From Myxococcales bacterium (lineage in GTDB: Bacteria; Myxococcota_A; Polyangia; Palsa-1104), in NCBI GenBank assembly GCA_003170275.1, contig PNAM01000089.1, forward strand, positions 1 through 33,679: 33,679 nucleotides of DNA. The letters run 5' to 3'. Position 1 is the first letter of the stretch. Each line of letters begins with the position of its first letter. The position numbers and the translations under genes were made by a program. The notes under the pieces were generated by a model. It had not been told where the DNA came from and searched no databases. It worked only from the letters and a program-made list of their open reading frames with translations. This document shows positions 14,280-26,576 of the stretch, one piece after another.

Positions 14280-16234
14280 TGCGCTCGTCGCTGTTGGCAG
14301 CGCTGCTGCTCGCGTCGTGCAACCAGGCGGCGACCGGGGTGACCGCGCTCCACGATCTGCACCAGTCGACCACGCCGGTGAACGTCCCGACCGTCCACGA
14401 CGATTACTACACGCTGCCGTTCCCCAACGATCTGCACTTCGGCGCCGACGGCACGGTTGACCTGTCCACCTACCCGCGCCTGGGCGGAATCCTCCAGCAG
14501 TACGTCGATGCGTTCGACAGCGGCATCCGCGGCGCCGGCACCAACGCGGGCATCTACTTCCGCTTCGACGGGTCGATCGATCCGGCCACGCTGCCCGTCG
14601 ACGTCAACGCGTCGATCGACCCGTCGGCCACCGCGTTCGTCGTCGACGTCACGCCGGGCTCGCCGACCTATGGAAAGCGCAGCCCGGTCATCTCGCACTA
14701 CGTCGAGGTGTCGTACGACTTCATCGGTCCCTTCTGGATGACCCTGTTGCCGTTTCCCGGCTTGCCGCTGCGCGAGAAGACCGTCTATGCGGCGGTCATC
14801 ACCGACGGCATCAAGGCGCCGGGCGGCGCGCTCGTCCATCGCGATCGGGACCTCGAAGCGGCGCTGGCGGTGTCAGGCGCGAGCTCGTCGGATCCCAAGG
14901 TCGCGGCGGCAGCGCGCGCGTATGCGCCCTTCACAGCCTGGCTCGCGACCCAATCCGGCCTCGCCGCGCACGTGGTCAACGTGAGCGTGTTCACCACCGG
15001 CGACTTCACCTCGGTCATGACCATCCTGCGCCAGGCGGTCTACGAGCAGGCGGCGGCGCCGGTGTTGGCGGGTCTCACGTACGACGGCGAGGATCAGGCG
15101 GGCGTCGATCAGAAGTTCGAGGGCACCTATCTGTCGCCCAACTTCCAGTCTGGCACGCCGCCTTATGAGATGACCGGCGGCGAGATCTTGTTCGACGCCG
15201 CCGGCAAGCCCATGCTCGATCACACCGAGACGCTCAAGGTCGCCATGACCATCCCCGAGGGCCAGATGCCCGCGGCCGGCTGGCCGATCGTGCTCTACGC
15301 GCACGGCACCGGCGGGGACTACCAGAGCTTCATCGGCGACGGCTCGGGCCGCGAGGCCGCCAGGGTCACCGCCGCCGACGGCAGCGTGATCGCGCAGATG
15401 GCGATGATCTCGATCGACAACGTGCTCAACGGCTCGCGCGTGCCGCCGGGCACCAACGTGGACCTCGCGTTCATCAATCTGTTCAACCTGCCGGCCTCGC
15501 GCGACAACCCAAAGCAGGGCGGGCTCGACGACTACCAGCTGCTGCGGCTGGTCAAGGCGATCGACGTGGCCGCGGCCCCGACCACCGGTCAGCCGATCAA
15601 GTTCGACCCGACGCGCATCTACTTCAAGGGTCACTCCGAGGGCGGGCTGACCGGGCCCCTGTTCCTGGTCGCCGAGCCCGAGGTCAAGGCTGCCTTGCTG
15701 TCGGGCGCGGGCGCCGGGTTGATCCAGGCCACGCTCAACAAGACCAACCCGGTCGACCTGACCAAGGTGCTCGGCGCGCTCCTGCGCGATCCCCCCGACC
15801 AGTTCCACCCGGCGCTAAGCCTGGCCGCCACCTACCTCGACAGCACCGATCCGGAAAACTACGCGCGGCTGCTGTTCCGTGAGCCGCTGCCGGGCATTGC
15901 GCCCAAGAGCATCTTTCACACGATCGGGCTGATCGACACCTACGCGCCGGTGCCGGTCCTCAAGACCTTCGCGATTGCGATGGGGTGCGAGCCCGTCGAG
16001 CCGATGCTCGATCCGATCGCCGGGCTCGACCTGGCTGGGCTCGCCTGGGGTACGGCGCCGGTCGTGGGCAACGTCGCAGGCGGTGCGGCGACGGCGGTGA
16101 CGCTCGAGTACAAGCAGGCCGGCAACGACGACGGCCACTTCGTCATCTTCGACGTGCCGGCCGCCATCGCGCAGTCCAATCGATTCTTGGCCACCCACGC
16201 AGCCACCGGGGTCGCGAGGCTCGATCCGCCGTAG
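14279..16234 (+). CDS. Lipoprotein alpha/beta hydrolase (esterase/lipase-like)
   Basis: 651 residues. The GTG at 14279 overlaps the last base of the halogenase-like TAG stop (TAGTG), and it gives a proper lipoprotein signal MRSSLLAALLLASC with lipidated Cys14; the longer open frame upstream is not supported. Residues about 30-260 form a beta-rich N-terminal domain (LPFPNDLHFGADG, IYFRFDGSIDP), as in bacterial lipases with an Ig-like N-terminal part. The C-terminal half is an alpha/beta hydrolase: oxyanion-type YAHGTGG, nucleophile elbow GHSEGG with Ser453, and His620 in DDGHFVIF. An acidic residue in GLIDTYAP is a candidate third member. The substrate is unknown. Translational coupling suggests joint work with the flavoenzyme. 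Confidence 0.85.
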   Translation: MRSSLLAALLLASCNQAATGVTALHDLHQSTTPVNVPTVHDDYYTLPFPNDLHFGADGTVDLSTYPRLGGILQQYVDAFDSGIRGAGTNAGIYFRFDGSIDPATLPVDVNASIDPSATAFVVDVTPGSPTYGKRSPVISHYVEVSYDFIGPFWMTLLPFPGLPLREKTVYAAVITDGIKAPGGALVHRDRDLEAALAVSGASSSDPKVAAAARAYAPFTAWLATQSGLAAHVVNVSVFTTGDFTSVMTILRQAVYEQAAAPVLAGLTYDGEDQAGVDQKFEGTYLSPNFQSGTPPYEMTGGEILFDAAGKPMLDHTETLKVAMTIPEGQMPAAGWPIVLYAHGTGGDYQSFIGDGSGREAARVTAADGSVIAQMAMISIDNVLNGSRVPPGTNVDLAFINLFNLPASRDNPKQGGLDDYQLLRLVKAIDVAAAPTTGQPIKFDPTRIYFKGHSEGGLTGPLFLVAEPEVKAALLSGAGAGLIQATLNKTNPVDLTKVLGALLRDPPDQFHPALSLAATYLDSTDPENYARLLFREPLPGIAPKSIFHTIGLIDTYAPVPVLKTFAIAMGCEPVEPMLDPIAGLDLAGLAWGTAPVVGNVAGGAATAVTLEYKQAGNDDGHFVIFDVPAAIAQSNRFLATHAATGVARLDPP

Positions 16235-16266
16235 CAATGAGCGCGTGACGGTAGCATCTTCCGGGC

Positions 16267-16296
16267 TTGACTGGAAGCGTCATTTCGCGTTATACC
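16267..16296 (+). promoter_or_regulatory. Promoter of the first Ser/Thr kinase gene
   Basis: TTGACT (16267-16272), an 18-base spacer and TATACC (16291-16296). The ATG at 16316 lies 19 bases beyond, leaving a short leader of about 13 bases; GGGGAG at 16299-16304 could be a partial Shine-Dalgarno. Confidence 0.6.
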
Positions 16297-16315
16297 TCGG
16301 GGAGTTGACGCCGTA

Positions 16316-17911
<1,596 letters not shown>

Positions 17912-17925
17912 CGTTGGCGATCGGC

Positions 17926-17955
17926 TTGACGACCCCCGGGAGGGCGCGCTATTCT
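17926..17955 (+). promoter_or_regulatory. Promoter of the second Ser/Thr kinase gene
   Basis: TTGACG (17926-17931), an 18-base spacer and TATTCT (17950-17955), 38 bases before the ATG at 17994. The leader of about 32 bases contains GGGTGG at 17984-17989, a poor Shine-Dalgarno. The second kinase therefore has its own promoter. Confidence 0.6.
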
Positions 17956-17993
17956 TGAGCGTCCGACGCTACGCGTCGATGCTGGGTGGCTGA

Positions 17994-19537
<1,544 letters not shown>

Positions 19538-19541
<4 letters not shown>

Positions 19542-20794
19542 CCCAGCGCGCCGGCGAGCCAGCTCTTCTCCAAGATTCGCTCGAGGAACCAGAACGCCGC
19601 CAGACCGGCCAGGATCAACGATCCGGCCAACCGCACGGCGCGATCGTAGCCGAAGCGCGGCACCACCAGCACCAGCGCGAGCGGCACGCCGAACACCACC
19701 ACCGCCAGCTGCGCGGTAGGTAGCCCGAAGTGGTGCAGCAGCCCGAACGCGCCGGCCGCGAGCGCGGCGAGCCACGCGAGCCCACCTCGATTGCCCGCGC
19801 GCCAGGTTGAGCGGGTGAACAGATAGAGCGCCGGCGAGACCAGCGCGACGATCGAGAGCTGGCCGAGCTCGACGCCCACGTTGAACGACAACAGCGACAG
19901 CACCAGCCCGCGCGGCGGCAGCCCGATCTCGCGCAACACCGATGCGAAGCCGAAGCCGTGCACCAGGCCGAAGCCGAAGGTGAGCAGCCAGCGGTGGCGC
20001 GGCTTGTTCACCATCAGGTTCTCCACTGCGACGTAGAAGATCGAGAGCGCGATGGCCGGCTCGACGAAGCGCGCCGGCAGCCGCACCCAATCGAGGCCGG
20101 CGCAGATCAGCGTGAGCGAGTGGGCGACGGTGAACGCGGTGACCACGCCGAGCACGTAGCGCAGCCCGCCGCGCAGCGTCTGAAAACCGGCGACGATCAA
20201 CAGGCCGAACAGGAACGCCAGGTGATCGTAGCCGGTGAAGATGTGCTCGACGCCGAGGTACAGGTAGTCGCGCACGTGGTCCCACAGCGTCACCGGCCGC
20301 TGCAGGTGCAGCTCGCGGTCCTGCGTGCGGAAGACGTGCTCGCGCTCGGCCTCGGAGCCGACGCGCACGCGCGCGAAGCCCTGGTGGCGCGGATCGACGT
20401 CGAAGAACACGTCGTAGCGCACCACCACGTCGGCGGCGGTGCGCTTGCACTGATAGTCGAGCCGCGCGACCGCGAAGAAGCCGTCGGCCTTGTCGGCGAG
20501 CTCGAGGCCGCGCGGCTCTGGCTTGCAGGGGAACTGCACGTTGGTGACGGTGACGTGGCGGGCGAGGTAGTCGAACAGCTTGCCCGAGCCGGCGAGCACC
20601 TCGGCCCGGTCGACCTTGCGCTCCTTGTCGATGGCCAGGGTCGCGGCAAGATCGGCGTCCGAGAGCTGGAAGGTGGCGGCGACGGTGCGTCCCTGCACCA
20701 CCAGCTCGGAGTACACCACGCTCGATTGGTGCGCGCCGGCGCGATTGCCGCCGACGATCGTGAGGGCGACGGCGAGGAAGGCGGCGCGGCGCAG
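19538..20794 (-). CDS. HupE/UreJ-like polytopic membrane protein, apparently starting at CTG
   Basis: 418 residues if translation begins at the CTG at 20794. The N-terminus LRRAAFLAVALTIVGGNRAGAHQSS looks like a signal peptide cleaved before His, as is usual in this family. A beta-rich extracytoplasmic domain (about 22-190) precedes several transmembrane helices with family motifs: EHIFTGYDHLAFLFGLL, TVAHSLTL, VEPAIALS and FGLVHGFGFAS. Related proteins are linked to nickel or other metal handling, but the substrate is not known. No ATG, GTG or TTG exists in frame at the right place: the nearest (GTG at 20914) lies inside the upstream gene in another frame. AAGAG 7 bases before the CTG is a fair Shine-Dalgarno. 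Ten bases separate it from the upstream stop codon. Confidence 0.82.
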
Positions 20795-20804
20795 GCCGGA
20801 GCTC

Positions 20805-21119
20805 TTAGTTGTTGCGCGAGTGCTGCGCGTATTCTTGCGCGCGCTGCACGAACGCGCGCGGGTCGACGTCGAGGCGGATGCCCAGCACTTGCGTGAGCAG
20901 GAAGTAGATCGCACCGACGGCCACGAACAACATCAGCAGCGCCCCGAAGGCGACCGCGCCCGCGCCCGCGAGCGCCAGCACGGTCGCGCCGGCGAGGGCG
21001 ATCTTGGTGCCTGTCGAGCGCTCGCTGGCGATCTGCGGCGTGAACATCTGGATCACGTCATCGCCCTGGTCACCGTCGCGGGAGAACAGACGCTTGAGGA
21101 ACGCCAACGGCTTCGACAT
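20805..21119 (-). CDS. Small membrane protein of unknown function
   Basis: 104 residues from the ATG at 21119. The N-terminus is polar and basic (MSKPLAFLKRLFSRDGDQGD). Two hydrophobic stretches follow at about 38-55 and 57-75 (ALAGATVLALAGAGAVAFG, then LLMLFVAVGAIYFLL), and a polar C-terminal helix ends in SRNN. Two membrane helices in a hairpin are likely. It is divergent from dnaJ and directly upstream of the HupE-like gene (10-base gap), so those two are probably one operon. I do not recognise the family; it could assist the HupE-like protein. Confidence 0.75.
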   Translation of the reverse strand: MSKPLAFLKRLFSRDGDQGDDVIQMFTPQIASERSTGTKIALAGATVLALAGAGAVAFGALLMLFVAVGAIYFLLTQVLGIRLDVDPRAFVQRAQEYAQHSRNN

Positions 21120-21126
21120 GTCCCGA

Positions 21127-21132
21127 ATGCTA
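21127..21132 (-). promoter_or_regulatory. -10-like TAGCAT before the small membrane protein gene
   Basis: The minus strand reads TAGCAT 7 bases before the ATG at 21119. No good -35 is visible on this strand. The region is shared with the divergent dnaJ promoter. Confidence 0.35.
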
Positions 21133-21146
21133 CCGCAATCGGACTG

Positions 21147-21175
21147 TTGACGCACACCAGATCGAGGGTTAGCTT
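21147..21175 (+). promoter_or_regulatory. dnaJ promoter, very short leader
   Basis: TTGACG (21147-21152), a 17-base spacer and TAGCTT (21170-21175). The ATG at 21189 is 13 bases beyond the -10, so the leader would be about 7 bases, too short for a Shine-Dalgarno. I see no CIRCE-type inverted repeat. Confidence 0.5.
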
Positions 21176-21188
21176 GAATCCGATTTAT

Positions 21189-22355
21189 ATGGACGAAAAG
21201 CGCGACTATTACGAAGTGCTGGGGGTTGAACGTAACGCCGCGGCCGGTGAAATCAGGAAGGCTTTCAAGCGCTTGGCGATGGAGCACCATCCCGACCGCA
21301 ACCCCGGCGACCTCGCTGCGGAAGATCGCTTCAAGGAGCTGGCCGAGGCCAACGAGGTATTGGCCGACCCGCAGAAGCGCGAGCTGTACGACCAGTACGG
21401 CCACGCGGGACCGCGCCAGGCCGGCTTCCAGGGCTTCAGCGGCGTCGAGGACATCCTGTCGCACTTCGCCGACATGTTCGGCGGCTTCGGCTTCGCGCGC
21501 GGCGGCAGCGGCGGCGGTCGCGCGCGCGTCGAGCAGGGCGACGACGTGCAGATCGAGATGACCGTCAGCTTCCTCGAGGCGGCGCGCGGCTGCCACAAGG
21601 CGCTCGAGCTGCAGCGCCTGGTGAGCTGCAAGGTGTGCAGCGGCAACGGCGGCAAGGCCGGCACGCAGCCGGTCGCGTGCGGCACCTGCCGCGGGCGCGG
21701 CCAGGTCGCCTCGCACCAGGGCTTCCTCACCATCGCGACCACCTGCCCGACGTGTCGCGGGCGCGGGCAGCTGCTGAAGGACAAGTGCGACGAGTGCCGC
21801 GGCTCCGGCGTGGAGCGCATCAAGGAGAGCATCACCGTCAACGTGCCGGCGGGCATCGACGACGGGCAGACGCTGCGCGTGCCGGGCAAGGGACAGGCGG
21901 GGCCGTCGGGCGGGCCGCCCGGGCATCTGTACGTGACGTTCCAGGTTTTGGAGGACGCGCGCTTCGAGCGCTCGGGCGACGATCTGTACACGCACGTGTC
22001 GCTGACGTTCGCGCAGGCGGCGCTGGGCGCGCGGATTCAGGTGCCGACGCTCGACGGGGATGTGGAGCTGGCGGTGCCGGCCGGAATGCAGCCGGGCACG
22101 GTGCAGGTGTTGCGCGGCAAGGGAATGCCGAACGTGCACGGACGCGGCGTGGGCAACCTGGCGGTGCGCTTCACCGTCGCGGTGCCGAAGAAGCTGACCG
22201 CGGAGCAGCGCCAGCTGGTCGTCGAGCTCGCGCGGCACGATCCCGCGCAGCCGGCGCCGGAGGCGAGCGGGCGGCCCTCGCCCGAGCCCAAGGACGAACC
22301 AAAGGACGAGGAAGAAGGCGGCTTCTTCTTCCGTCGCAAGAAGAAGAAGCGCTGA
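21189..22355 (+). CDS. dnaJ: DnaJ-type Hsp40 chaperone
   Basis: 388 residues, a full type I DnaJ. The J domain (about 5-70) has HPD at 34-36 for stimulating the DnaK ATPase. A Gly/Phe-rich region (about 78-115, FGGFGFARGGSGGG) follows. The zinc-binding domain (about 146-210) has four CxxCxGxG repeats: CKVCSGNG, CGTCRGRG, CPTCRGRG and CDECRGSG. Then come the substrate-binding C-terminal domains and an unusual tail of acidic then basic residues (KDEPKDEEEGG, then RRKKKKR). It should deliver unfolded clients to DnaK in the cytoplasm. No dnaK or grpE is in view, so this may be one of several DnaJ paralogues; the gene symbol reflects the domain set only. Confidence 0.92.
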   Translation: MDEKRDYYEVLGVERNAAAGEIRKAFKRLAMEHHPDRNPGDLAAEDRFKELAEANEVLADPQKRELYDQYGHAGPRQAGFQGFSGVEDILSHFADMFGGFGFARGGSGGGRARVEQGDDVQIEMTVSFLEAARGCHKALELQRLVSCKVCSGNGGKAGTQPVACGTCRGRGQVASHQGFLTIATTCPTCRGRGQLLKDKCDECRGSGVERIKESITVNVPAGIDDGQTLRVPGKGQAGPSGGPPGHLYVTFQVLEDARFERSGDDLYTHVSLTFAQAALGARIQVPTLDGDVELAVPAGMQPGTVQVLRGKGMPNVHGRGVGNLAVRFTVAVPKKLTAEQRQLVVELARHDPAQPAPEASGRPSPEPKDEPKDEEEGGFFFRRKKKKR

Positions 22356-22365
22356 GCCACGCGCG

Positions 22366-24660
22366 CTACTTCTTGCGCACCGGCAGCGCCGACGGGATCA
22401 GCGGCACGCGCTCGTCCGCCGTGCCCACTCCGGACAGCCACAGGTACGCGAAGTAGCTCGACAGCACGCGCTTGGTGTAACCGCGCGTCTCGTCGTAGGG
22501 GATCGCCTCCACCCATTCGTCGACGGTGAGGCCGGCGCGCTCGGGATCCTTCAGCCAGCGCCCGACCGCGCCTTCGCCCGCGTTGTAGCCGGCGATTGCC
22601 AGCGCCGCGTTACCCGCGTACAGGGCCCACAGCGCGCCCAGCTCGCGCGCGCCGATGGTCACGTTGATGGCCGGATCGCGCAGGGACTGCCGATCGTGGG
22701 GCAGGCCGTTGGCGAAGCGCTGCGCTGGCGGCGGCGTGAGCTGCGTGAGCCCGACCGCGTTGGCGAACGACTCCATCAGCGGATCGAACGCGCTCTCCTC
22801 GCGCACGATGGCGAACTCGAGCGACGGCGGCTGGCCGTTGAGGCGCGCGTGCTTGTCGATCAGCTCAGCGTAGCCGCGCGGGTACGACAACAGCCACTTC
22901 TTGCGCGCCACACCGATGGGCCACGAGCGCTGGAAGTCGGTCAGGATCCAGCGCGGGATGAAGTGCGAGATGCTGAACTCGCCGGCGCGATCGTAGAGCA
23001 CCGCCGCCAGCCACAAGAGCTCCTGTTGATCGGGATCGCTCACCGTGTCGGTGCGCTTCTTGGGCACGTCGATGCCCGCTAGCGCCAGCTCGCGCTTGGC
23101 TTCCGGACCGAGCCCGAGGCGCGCCAGCTCGACGCCGCGCTTCCAGCCCGGCTGGGTGAACAGCTCGCGCGGCTTCCAGTGCCAGCCTTCCGGATCGCCC
23201 GGATCGGTCGTCAGCTTGGCGAGGAACGCGGTCGCGCGCGCCGGGTTCGCCTCGCGCAGGCGGTTGAGCGCTTGCAGCGAATAGTACGAGAGCGGGTATT
23301 CCTCGACGGCGCGCTCGAGATCGCGCACGCCCTTCTCCTCGTCGCCGGAGCGCAGCTCGACGCGCCCGAGCCAGTACAGCGTGCGGCCCGCCTCGAACCA
23401 GCCGTCTTCGCGCGGCAACAGCTTGAGCTCGGTCTCCAGCCACTTGCGCGCGCCCGCCACGTCGCCCTTGCGCCAGGCGCGGAACGCCAGCCGCCACAGC
23501 GCCTCGCCCTTCTGATCGCCGGCGGGAAACGCGTCGGGAATTCCGGCGTAGAGCTCGTTGACCTTGGCGTCGTCCTTGAGCGACTCGAACACCTCGGCCT
23601 CGCGCAGCCGCGCATCGTCGGCATAGCTGTGCAGCGGATGCTCGCGCCACGCCCGCTCGAACAGCGCCGCCGCCTTCTTGGTCGCGACCACGTCCTTGTC
23701 GCCCTTGACGCCGAAGCAGCGCCCGCCCTGGTACAGCGCCTTGGTGGTGAGATCCTCGTCCTTGGCCTTGGCGCACGCGTCGGCGGCGGCCTCGAACAGC
23801 GGGCCGGCACGCCAGCGATCGCGCTGCTTGAACACGCTCTGCGCGATGTGAAAGCGCGCCAGGCAGGTCATCTCGTCGGTCACGCCGGGCGCGGACAGCA
23901 CGCGGGTCCATTCCTGCTCGCTCTCGTTGTTGCGCATGTTGTCGAACAGCGCGGTGGCCCGCGTCACCAGGTCGGGGGCGTCGAACGCCTTGCCCGCCTC
24001 GCCCAGGTGGGCGGCCGCCTGCTTGCCCCACGCCTCCTGCGGCGCCTCCACATACACGCGGCGGAACTGGACGGTGGCGTCATCGTGCTTGCCGGACTGG
24101 TCGAGCATCTCGGCCCAGCGAAAGCGGGCCTCGGCCGCGCGCCAGCTCGAGGGAAAGGCGTCGAGGTAGCCCTGATACTCGGCCGCCGCATCGGCCGCGC
24201 GCCCGAGATCGCGCAGGGACTCGGCGCGCAGATAGCGGGCGTCGCCGTCCAGCGCCGAGCTCGAGGGAACTTGTTTCGCCCGCGCGAGCGCCTCGCTTGC
24301 CCTTCCCGCGGCCAGCTGTGCCCGCGCCGCCCAGGTGCGATGGTAGTCGGCGAGCAGCGGGTAGCTCTTGATCAGCGCGTCGAAGTGTTGCGCGGCGTTG
24401 TTGAGCTGCCCGGCCTTGAGCTCGGCGTACGCCAGGAGGAACAGGGCCTGCTTGTGATCGGCCGCGTGCGGATGCTTGCGCAGGTAGTCGTCGAAGCCCT
24501 TGGCCGCCGCTCCGTACTCCTCGAGGCGCAGCCGCGCCGCCGCCTCGGCCGCCGCGCCCTCGGCGAAATAGGGCGCCGCCTCGGCGGGCTTGAACTCGGC
24601 CTCGCGCGCCAGGGCAGCGACGGAGACCAGCAGCGCTGCGACGACCAGCACAAGGCGCAT
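22366..24660 (-). CDS. Soluble lytic murein transglycosylase (Slt70-like)
   Basis: 764 residues from the ATG at 24660, which begins a signal peptide (MRLVLVVAALLVSVAALA); an in-frame TTG seven codons upstream is less likely. A long alpha-helical superhelix (about 25-590, TPR-like units such as AYAELKAGQLNNAAQHFDAL) precedes the C-terminal lysozyme-like domain (about 600-750). Catalytic Glu622 sits in REESAFDP, followed by GLTQLTPPPAQ and AGYNAGEGAV, the conserved SLT motifs. The PPP in the second motif is unusual, where most relatives have MP-x-TA. It cleaves the MurNAc-GlcNAc bond of peptidoglycan in the periplasm, forming 1,6-anhydro ends. It is divergent from a secreted thioredoxin-fold protein. 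Confidence 0.94.
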   Translation of the reverse strand: MRLVLVVAALLVSVAALAREAEFKPAEAAPYFAEGAAAEAAARLRLEEYGAAAKGFDDYLRKHPHAADHKQALFLLAYAELKAGQLNNAAQHFDALIKSYPLLADYHRTWAARAQLAAGRASEALARAKQVPSSSALDGDARYLRAESLRDLGRAADAAAEYQGYLDAFPSSWRAAEARFRWAEMLDQSGKHDDATVQFRRVYVEAPQEAWGKQAAAHLGEAGKAFDAPDLVTRATALFDNMRNNESEQEWTRVLSAPGVTDEMTCLARFHIAQSVFKQRDRWRAGPLFEAAADACAKAKDEDLTTKALYQGGRCFGVKGDKDVVATKKAAALFERAWREHPLHSYADDARLREAEVFESLKDDAKVNELYAGIPDAFPAGDQKGEALWRLAFRAWRKGDVAGARKWLETELKLLPREDGWFEAGRTLYWLGRVELRSGDEEKGVRDLERAVEEYPLSYYSLQALNRLREANPARATAFLAKLTTDPGDPEGWHWKPRELFTQPGWKRGVELARLGLGPEAKRELALAGIDVPKKRTDTVSDPDQQELLWLAAVLYDRAGEFSISHFIPRWILTDFQRSWPIGVARKKWLLSYPRGYAELIDKHARLNGQPPSLEFAIVREESAFDPLMESFANAVGLTQLTPPPAQRFANGLPHDRQSLRDPAINVTIGARELGALWALYAGNAALAIAGYNAGEGAVGRWLKDPERAGLTVDEWVEAIPYDETRGYTKRVLSSYFAYLWLSGVGTADERVPLIPSALPVRKK

Positions 24661-24666
24661 CGATTG

Positions 24667-24695
24667 AGAATGGAACAACACTTGCTCCTCGACAA
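24667..24695 (-). promoter_or_regulatory. Possible promoter of the transglycosylase gene, leaderless spacing
   Basis: On the minus strand TTGTCG (24695-24690), a 17-base spacer and CATTCT (24672-24667), only 6 bases before the ATG at 24660. No Shine-Dalgarno is present. The hexamers are only moderate matches. Confidence 0.4.
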
Positions 24696-24698
24696 GTT

Positions 24699-25226
24699 GT
24701 GCGGCCGAAATTCCTGACGAAACTGATCCTGGTGGTGCTGGCCCTGGCGGCCGGTGGGGTCGTACGAGCGCAAGACCGCCAGGTGGTCTACCTGCGCGGC
24801 CAGGACGGTCACGGTCGCGCGTTCGACCTGCAACACACGCGCGGCCAGGTGGTCGCGCTCACCTTCGCCTCCCGCTACACCCGCGACGAAGCCGACAAGG
24901 TCCACAACGCGCTGCTCAACCACTCCGCCGACGGCGATCTGGTGGTGGTCAACGTGGTCGACTTCATGGGCATCCCGGGCATGTTTCACGGTTACGCTCG
25001 TCGCAAGGCCGCCGAGCACGATCAGGTGGGCAAGATCATCCATGTCGTCGATGAAGACGGCCAGCTGCGCCGCGACTTCCAGGTCGACCCCGGCAAGCGC
25101 GTCGACATCTTCGTGATCGATCGCGAAGGCGCCTTGCGCGGCCGCTTCACCGGCGCGGTCCAGGTCGACGACGCCATCCGCCTGGTCGACCAGCTGCGCA
25201 CATCCACCGCGCAGCTAACTCGCTAG
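24699..25226 (+). CDS. Secreted thioredoxin-fold protein lacking the CxxC motif
   Basis: 175 residues from GTG at 24699, which gives a signal peptide (KFLTKLILVVLALAAGGVVRAQ). The mature part reads like a peroxiredoxin/thioredoxin fold: FDLQHTRGQVVALTFASRYT, then DGDLVVVNVVDFMGIPG, then KRVDIFVIDREGALRGRFTG with the typical strand-turn-strand end. At the site where redox members carry CxxC there is ASRYT, and the whole protein has no Cys. It is therefore not a dithiol oxidoreductase; it resembles YtfJ-like periplasmic proteins. The role is unknown. It is divergent from the transglycosylase and ends 4 bases before the convergent diguanylate cyclase gene. Confidence 0.75.
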   Translation: MRPKFLTKLILVVLALAAGGVVRAQDRQVVYLRGQDGHGRAFDLQHTRGQVVALTFASRYTRDEADKVHNALLNHSADGDLVVVNVVDFMGIPGMFHGYARRKAAEHDQVGKIIHVVDEDGQLRRDFQVDPGKRVDIFVIDREGALRGRFTGAVQVDDAIRLVDQLRTSTAQLTR

Positions 25227-25230
25227 CTCG

Positions 25231-26160
<930 letters not shown>

Positions 26161-26167
26161 GATCCCA

Positions 26168-26197
26168 ATCGTACCGCAGCCCGCTAGCGCGGTGCAA
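26168..26197 (-). promoter_or_regulatory. Promoter of the FHA-GGDEF gene, leaderless GTG
   Basis: On the minus strand TTGCAC (26197-26192), an 18-base spacer and TACGAT (26173-26168), 7 bases before the GTG at 26160. The -35 lies within the last codons of the upstream receiver gene. Confidence 0.5.
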
Positions 26198-26576
26198 GCT
26201 CGTGCACACGGTCCAGAAGCTTATGTGTGTCCAGCGGTTTTACGAAGTAGTCGGCCGCCCCACACGCGAGGCCGGTGCGGATGTCTTCGTCGGACGAGCG
26301 GCCGGAAATGAACACCACCGGAATGCCGCGATAGGCCGAGTTCGCCTTCATCGCGCGGCACAGCTCGAAGCCGTTGATCCAGGACATGGCCACGTCCAGG
26401 AGGATCAGGTGCGGGCGATCCACCTCGAGCAGGCTCAAGAGCCGCAGCCCGCTCGGCGCCTGCGCCACCACGTAGCCGTCTTGCTCGAGGATCTGCTGCA
26501 ATCGGTCGCGCAACGCGCGATCGTCATCGACGATCACGACCTTCGTGCCGGTGACGTCGGGGTTACTTACTGCCAC
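26184..26576 (-). CDS. Single-domain response regulator with an atypical phospho-site context
   Basis: 130 residues, receiver only, starting at GTG (26576), which lies inside the 3' end of xseB (14-base overlap). The acidic pocket is in VIVDDD (17-19), the phospho-acceptor is Asp61 and the conserved lysine is Lys113 in YFVKPL. The loop after Asp61 reads DVAMSWINGFEL, where the usual form is D-x-x-M-P-x-M-D-G: the Pro is Ser, and the Asp before Gly is Asn. Core catalytic residues remain, so phosphorylation is plausible. No partner kinase is adjacent. The c-di-GMP synthase directly downstream suggests that it may act on or with that enzyme. Confidence 0.9.
   Translation of the reverse strand: MAVSNPDVTGTKVVIVDDDRALRDRLQQILEQDGYVVAQAPSGLRLLSLLEVDRPHLILLDVAMSWINGFELCRAMKANSAYRGIPVVFISGRSSDEDIRTGLACGAADYFVKPLDTHKLLDRVHELAPR

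Noticed and set aside
14009..16234. A 741-residue reading of the hydrolase gene
   Set aside because: The extra part overlaps the halogenase-like gene in another frame; the lipoprotein signal at 14279 is decisive.
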